Below are positions 8,134 to 10,703 of a stretch of DNA of 10,703 nucleotides, in pieces. The number at the start of each line of letters is the position of its first letter. The stretch's first letter is position 1. The notes beneath the pieces are model-generated. The model was not told the DNA's origin and searched no databases. It saw nothing but the letters and a program-made list of their open reading frames with translations. Origin of the DNA: CAZCBD01 sp964496755 (GTDB lineage Bacteria; Bacteroidota; Ignavibacteria; Ignavibacteriales; Melioribacteraceae); contig CAZCBD010000088.1 of assembly GCA_964496755.1 (NCBI GenBank), forward strand, positions 1 to 10,703, written 5' to 3'. Both the position numbers and the translations under genes were made by a program.

Positions 8134-8505
8134 ATGAAATCGGTAATGAAATTAAATGAAAATTATTTGCAATACGATTTTTTTGGTGAATACAATTACG
8201 ATGATTTTGTAAGCTCATTTGATCAAATTAAACAGGATTGCGAACACAATCAAATTTTTTCTATTTATCTTGATTTAACAAAAGTAAAAAACAGTTTCCC
8301 CGATCAATTGGATCGATATTACATTGGATTGGAAATTGCAAAACGATTTGCCGGAAATTATAAAATTGCAGCATTGGGAAAATTTGAGGATATTAATTAT
8401 TATTCCGAAACCGTTGCAAAAAACAGAAATGTTAATTTGAAAGTTTTTACAAATCGAAACATTGCTCTTCGTTGGCTTATAGGCAAAAAACTGAATCTTA
8501 TTTGA
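8134..8505 (+). CDS. STAS/SpoIIAA-like small protein, function unknown
   Basis: This 123-residue protein resembles small STAS/SEC14-like (SpoIIAA-fold) proteins of Bacteroidota-type genomes. The features are a central strand and helix IFSIYLDLT (41-49), RYYIGLEIAKRFAG (61-74), then KIAALGKFEDINYYSETVAKNRNVNLKVFTNRNIALRWL (77-115), where the pattern ETVAKNR-x-VNLKVF ending in A-L-x-W-L is the family hallmark. Its role is unknown; STAS folds often act in protein-protein regulation. The frame stays open upstream to an ATG at 8038, but that codon lies inside the terminator hairpin of the preceding gene, and the extra 32 residues do not look like the family. I therefore start at the ATG at 8134, which has a weak GGA (8124-8126) before it; the ATG at 8146 is another choice. 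It is convergent with dnaA, 34 bases apart. Confidence 0.7.
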   Translation: MKSVMKLNENYLQYDFFGEYNYDDFVSSFDQIKQDCEHNQIFSIYLDLTKVKNSFPDQLDRYYIGLEIAKRFAGNYKIAALGKFEDINYYSETVAKNRNVNLKVFTNRNIALRWLIGKKLNLI

Positions 8506-8517
8506 AATTATTTCAAA
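8501..8517. terminator. Possible weak bidirectional terminator hairpin
   Basis: TTTGAAA (8501-8507) and TTTCAAA (8511-8517) are perfect inverse complements around TTA, starting over the stop codon of the STAS-like gene and lying between it and the convergent dnaA stop. Downstream on the plus strand is the T-rich stretch at 8528-8535. The stem has only two G-C pairs, so it is a weak candidate. Confidence 0.3.
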
Positions 8518-8539
8518 TCATTCCCAATTATTTTTAAAA

Positions 8540-9934
8540 TTATCCAACACTTAATTCAATTTTATTTCTAATACTATTAATACTATCTTTTAATGATTCA
8601 TCCACATCAATCATTTTGTCAATGCTGTTGTAAGCATGAATTACTGTTGAATGATCACGACCGCCAAAATGCAATCCAATGGTTTTTAAAGAAGATTTTG
8701 TTAATTTTTTAGAAAGAAACATTGCAACCTGCCTGGCTAAAACCACTTCTTTTTTTCTATTTTTTTCGCGCACTTTGTTTTCATCAACATTGTAATATTC
8801 GCAAACGAATTTTGTAATACTTTCAATAGAAATATTAACTTGCCGACTGGTTGAAATTTCTTTTACGGTTTTTTTTGCAAGTTCAAGATTAATTTCGGAA
8901 GAGCCTAAAGATGCATTAGCAAGCAATTTAATTAAACAACCTTCAAGCTCTCTAATATTAGAAGTAATGTTTGTTGCAATATATTCAAGAATAACGTTCG
9001 AAATTTCTATTCCGTAAGTTTCGCTTTTGTTTTTCAAAATGGCAATTCTGGTTTCAAAATCAGGCGGTTGAATATCGGTAGTTAACCCCCACTGAAAACG
9101 AGAAACCAATCTTTCTTTTAATCCGGCCAAATCTTTTGGCGGTTTATCGGAACTTAAAATAATTTGTTTTCCACTTTGATGCAAAGCGTTAAAAATATGA
9201 AAAAATAAATCCTGTGTTTTTTCTTTACCAATTAGAAATTGAATATCATCAATAATTAAAACATCCATACTTTTATAAAAGTTGGAAAAATCATTTACCG
9301 TATTATTTTGGATAGCTTCAACAAACTCAACAGTAAAAATATCGGATGAGAGATAAATTACACGTTTCGATTCGTCGTTTTCCAAAATTCTATTTCCAAT
9401 TGCTTGAATAAGGTGAGTTTTGCCTAGTCCAACACCACCATAAATAAAAAGGGGATTAAAAGAAGTAGCACCCGGATTTTCGCTAATGGCATAAGCAGCA
9501 GCACGAGCCAATTGATTGTTTTCACCTTTAATGAAATTTTCAAATCTATATTTCGAATTTAAATAAGATTCAAATTCCTTTTTCGGCAGTTCTTGTTTAA
9601 CTTGAACCGGTTTACTATTCGTGGGAATTAAAGGTTCATTTTCAAAATAATTTTCTTCTTCAACAATTATATAAGCAAGTTTGGCATTTTTACCCAATAC
9701 ATGGTTAATTGTTTTATTAATTAATGTATTGTAGTGCTCATCAATCCATTCTACAAAAAAATTGTTTGGAACTTGAATCTTAAGAGTATCTCCGTTCAAT
9801 TCAACGGGTTTAATGGGTACAAACCAAGTATTATAGGTTAAAAAGGGTACATTTTTTTTAATAATTTCCAAACACTCTGACCATACTTGTTTCGGGTTTT
9901 GCTTAATCACATCGGTAGCCAATTTTACATTCAT
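8540..9934 (-). CDS. dnaA: Chromosomal replication initiator protein DnaA
   Basis: This 464-residue AAA+ protein binds DnaA boxes and opens the origin. Domain I (about 1-90) has VWSECLEIIKKNV and TYNTWFVP; domain II (about 95-120) is a short poorly conserved linker. The AAA+ domain III (about 125-340) shows Walker A GGVGLGKT (166-173), Walker B LIIDD (226-230), sensor 1 SSD (261-263), the arginine-finger region SRFQWG (278-283) and sensor 2 in NIRELEG (326-332). Domain IV ends in the DNA-binding signature GGRDHSTVIHAY (424-435). Length is typical. A GTG 15 bases upstream (9949) is in frame, but it is part of a DnaA box (TTATCCACA on the plus strand, 9942-9950), so I take the ATG at 9934; neither has a Shine-Dalgarno site. 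The box directly before the start suggests autoregulation. Upstream lies the presumed origin. Confidence 0.97.
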   Translation of the reverse strand: MNVKLATDVIKQNPKQVWSECLEIIKKNVPFLTYNTWFVPIKPVELNGDTLKIQVPNNFFVEWIDEHYNTLINKTINHVLGKNAKLAYIIVEEENYFENEPLIPTNSKPVQVKQELPKKEFESYLNSKYRFENFIKGENNQLARAAAYAISENPGATSFNPLFIYGGVGLGKTHLIQAIGNRILENDESKRVIYLSSDIFTVEFVEAIQNNTVNDFSNFYKSMDVLIIDDIQFLIGKEKTQDLFFHIFNALHQSGKQIILSSDKPPKDLAGLKERLVSRFQWGLTTDIQPPDFETRIAILKNKSETYGIEISNVILEYIATNITSNIRELEGCLIKLLANASLGSSEINLELAKKTVKEISTSRQVNISIESITKFVCEYYNVDENKVREKNRKKEVVLARQVAMFLSKKLTKSSLKTIGLHFGGRDHSTVIHAYNSIDKMIDVDESLKDSINSIRNKIELSVG

Positions 9935-9941
9935 TCTATAG

Positions 9942-9950
9942 TTATCCACA
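9942..9950 (+). promoter_or_regulatory. DnaA box 1, next to the dnaA start
   Basis: TTATCCACA is an exact match to the bacterial DnaA box consensus TTATNCACA. It ends 8 bases upstream of the dnaA ATG, in the untranslated leader, where bound DnaA could block transcription or translation initiation of its own gene. It has the same orientation as the other seven boxes. Confidence 0.75.
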
Positions 9951-10001
9951 ATTTTAATTAATTAGTACGTGAAAAAATTATTTAATAAATCATATGATTA
10001 A

Positions 10002-10031
10002 TTTATAAACCTTTTGATGGTTTTCCATCAA
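10002..10031 (-). promoter_or_regulatory. Possible dnaA promoter, proximal
   Basis: Read on the minus strand, TTGATG (plus-strand CATCAA at 10026-10031) is followed after 18 bases by TATAAA (plus-strand TTTATA at 10002-10007). This would give a leader of about 60 bases for dnaA, containing DnaA box 1. The -35 part overlaps a short hairpin. AT-rich background makes chance matches likely. Confidence 0.3.
10014..10031. repeat. Short hairpin in the dnaA leader region
   Basis: TTGATGG (10014-10020) and CCATCAA (10025-10031) form a perfect 7-base stem around TTTT. It lies about 80 bases upstream of the dnaA start and overlaps the proximal promoter candidate. Role unknown. Confidence 0.45.
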
Positions 10032-10051
10032 TTAGTAGGTTTTATCTTAGC

Positions 10052-10076
10052 TAAGTTGTTTAATTATAACAACTTA
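10052..10076. repeat. Inverted repeat upstream of dnaA
   Basis: TAAGTTGTT (10052-10060) and AACAACTTA (10068-10076) are perfect 9-base inverse complements with a 7-base loop. On the minus strand the loop and arms contain TATAAT (plus-strand 10063-10068), so the symmetry could be an operator over a dnaA promoter, or simply an origin cruciform. Both readings are inference. Confidence 0.5.
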
Positions 10077-10089
10077 CAAAAATCATCAA
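10063..10089 (-). promoter_or_regulatory. Possible dnaA promoter, distal
   Basis: On the minus strand TTGATG (plus-strand CATCAA, 10084-10089) and a perfect TATAAT (plus-strand 10063-10068) are 15 bases apart, which is short for sigma-70 spacing. The -10 element lies inside the inverted repeat at 10052-10076. It is an alternative to the proximal candidate at 10002-10031. Confidence 0.25.
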
Positions 10090-10143
10090 TTTTGAAAAAT
10101 CAAATAATGTTTTTCGCCTTCAAAAATACATAAAGAAACAAAA

Positions 10144-10159
10144 TGTGAAACGTTTCACA
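10144..10159. promoter_or_regulatory. 16-base perfect palindrome, operator-like
   Basis: TGTGAAACGTTTCACA is a perfect palindrome with a central CG, the general form of LacI/GalR-family operators (core TGAAACGTTTCA as in Cra sites). Its half-sites GTGAAAC and GTTTCAC are also those of the ParB site parS, but in the reverse order. It ends 8 bases before DnaA box pair A and lies about 210 bases upstream of the dnaA start. Which protein binds it, if any, is unknown. Confidence 0.55.
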
Positions 10160-10167
10160 AAATTAAG

Positions 10168-10187
10168 TTATCAACAAGTTATCAACA
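10168..10187 (+). promoter_or_regulatory. DnaA box pair A (boxes 2 and 3)
   Basis: TTATCAACA (10168-10176), AG, TTATCAACA (10179-10187). Each box differs from TTATCCACA at one position. The 11-base period puts both on the same helix face. It is preceded by GTTTCACAA (10152-10160) with a 7-base spacer. The same 20-base unit recurs exactly at 10480-10499. Confidence 0.75.
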
Positions 10188-10404
10188 CAAATTTTGCATC
10201 CTGTTTCTAATGAATAATATCAACTTCTTATATATTGTGCAAATTAAATTTTAAAGTTTTTTATAAGTTGTTCTATTACAATAAAATAAAATTTTCCTTT
10301 TCCGAACAATTAAATAATAAACCTTTTTGTCTTATTAAAATTCCCCTTTTTTCTCTGTTTTATGCTGACAATTTAAAATCAAAAGATGCTGATATTTTCC
10401 AGAG

Positions 10405-10413
10405 TTATCCACA
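10405..10413 (+). promoter_or_regulatory. DnaA box 4
   Basis: A single TTATCCACA, exact consensus, with the same orientation as the rest. It is followed by the most AT-rich part of the region (10414-10479). Confidence 0.7.
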
Positions 10414-10479
10414 TTTTAATTTTTAATAAAAGAGTTGATTTTACTTAAAAAACGATATTTTTACTAAATAGAACAAAAA

Positions 10480-10499
10480 TTATCAACAAGTTATCAACA
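10480..10499 (+). promoter_or_regulatory. DnaA box pair B (boxes 5 and 6)
   Basis: TTATCAACA (10480-10488), AG, TTATCAACA (10491-10499): an exact 20-base copy of pair A, 312 bases away. Unlike pairs A and C it has no GTTTCACAA at the matching upstream position. Confidence 0.75.
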
Positions 10500-10535
10500 T
10501 TAATTGTTGTAGTCTAACTTCTTTTATTACAATAA

Positions 10536-10591
10536 GTTAGCACAACACAATATTAAAAACACACATTTATTAACATTTGTGTTGTGTTAAC
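10536..10591. repeat. Long imperfect inverted repeat in the origin region
   Basis: The 15-base arms at 10536-10550 and 10577-10591 pair at 14 of 15 positions (one G-T), with CACAACACAA against TTGTGTTGTG perfect, around a 26-base loop. The loop holds a degenerate DnaA-like TTATTAACA (10567-10575). The left arm also pairs in a competing way with CTAACTT (10514-10520) through AAGTTAG (10534-10540). There is no T run after it, so it is not a terminator. Confidence 0.55.
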
Positions 10592-10632
10592 AAGCAGTAT
10601 ATTGGGTAAACAATTTGTTTCACAAGTAAAGA

Positions 10633-10652
10633 TTATCCACATGTTATCCACA
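10633..10652 (+). promoter_or_regulatory. DnaA box pair C (boxes 7 and 8)
   Basis: TTATCCACA (10633-10641), TG, TTATCCACA (10644-10652): two exact consensus boxes with the same 11-base period as pairs A and B, so likely the strongest site. GTTTCACAA (10617-10625) precedes it with a 7-base spacer, as at pair A. A pyrimidine-rich AT tract (10653-10677) follows directly, the side on which an unwinding element would be expected for boxes of this orientation. Confidence 0.8.
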
Positions 10653-10703
10653 TATTTTCTTTTCTGCTTTTTATTTTAAAATACTTTTGTTTAATGCAAG
10701 TAA

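Larger units (their letters stand above)
9942..10703. other. Presumed chromosomal replication origin region (oriC), right end not in window
   Basis: About 750 bases upstream of dnaA hold no convincing gene but carry eight DnaA boxes in a single orientation: 9942, 10168, 10179, 10405, 10480, 10491, 10633 and 10644 (start positions). Six form three pairs with an 11-base period. The stretches just right of the boxes are extremely AT-rich, for example 10414-10479 with about 14% G+C and 10653-10703 with under 20%; either could be the unwinding element. Hairpins lie at 10014-10031, 10052-10076 and 10536-10591, and a 16-base palindrome at 10144-10159. Clustered boxes beside dnaA are the standard sign of oriC. 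From 10190 to 10400 I see nothing except T-rich and A-rich sequence. No GC-skew test was possible by eye. Confidence 0.8.

Noticed and set aside
10144..10159. Canonical parS site
   Set aside because: The half-sites match parS but are in reverse order (GTGAAAC before GTTTCAC), so it is not the standard TGTTTCACGTGAAACA.
10235..10426. A 63-codon plus-strand frame within the origin region
   Set aside because: Its composition is rich in F, K, L and N as expected of AT-rich noncoding DNA, it has no ribosome binding site, and DnaA box 4 lies inside its last codons.
10500..10703. DnaA-trio repeats next to the box pairs
   Set aside because: Right of pairs B and C I looked for runs of CTA/TTA/CTT-type triplets; only scattered, unphased matches are present, not a convincing series.
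1..10703. Transfer or ribosomal RNA genes, insertion sequences, CRISPR arrays, phage genes
   Set aside because: No cloverleaf, rRNA-like block, transposase or integrase frame, or regularly spaced repeat array was seen; the only direct repeats are the DnaA box units.

Overview
The window looks like a chromosomal core region of an AT-rich bacterium of the Bacteroidota/Ignavibacteriota/Chlorobiota type. This placement is an inference from the very low GC content, the mix of genes (an exported tricorn-like protease, a large cobalamin-binding radical SAM protein, a DUF2007 zinc-ribbon protein) and the uneven use of Shine-Dalgarno sites. No marker gene fixes the lineage more closely. There is no sign of phage, transposon, CRISPR or other accessory DNA.

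Left part (1-2513): a plus-strand NAD biosynthesis cluster. It holds the last 77 codons of nadB (L-aspartate oxidase), then nadC (quinolinate phosphoribosyltransferase), nadA (quinolinate synthase) and a small DUF2007/zinc-ribbon gene, with gaps of 24, 54 and 10 bases. Together NadB, NadA and NadC take aspartate and dihydroxyacetone phosphate to nicotinate mononucleotide. The last gene meets, with a 4-base convergent overlap, a minus-strand gene for a 716-residue B12-binding radical SAM protein (2510-4660) whose cluster motif is spaced CX4CX2C.

Middle (4661-8505): a short divergent promoter region, then a 1080-residue tricorn-family S41 protease with a signal peptide, a strong rho-independent terminator (8037-8060), and a small STAS/SpoIIAA-like protein of 123 residues whose start I move downstream of the terminator.

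Right part (8540-10703): dnaA on the minus strand, followed by about 750 bases without a convincing gene. This stretch has the marks of a replication origin. It and the dnaA start carry eight DnaA boxes (TTATCCACA or TTATCAACA), all in the same orientation, six of them in three tandem pairs with an exact 11-base period. It also has very AT-rich flanks, a 16-base perfect palindrome TGTGAAACGTTTCACA, and several hairpins. Two of the three box pairs are preceded at exactly the same distance by GTTTCACAA, which makes a repeated composite module. This module, GTTTCACAA-N7-box-N2-box, is the most interesting unexplained signal in the window. The window ends inside this region, so its right edge and neighbouring gene are not seen.
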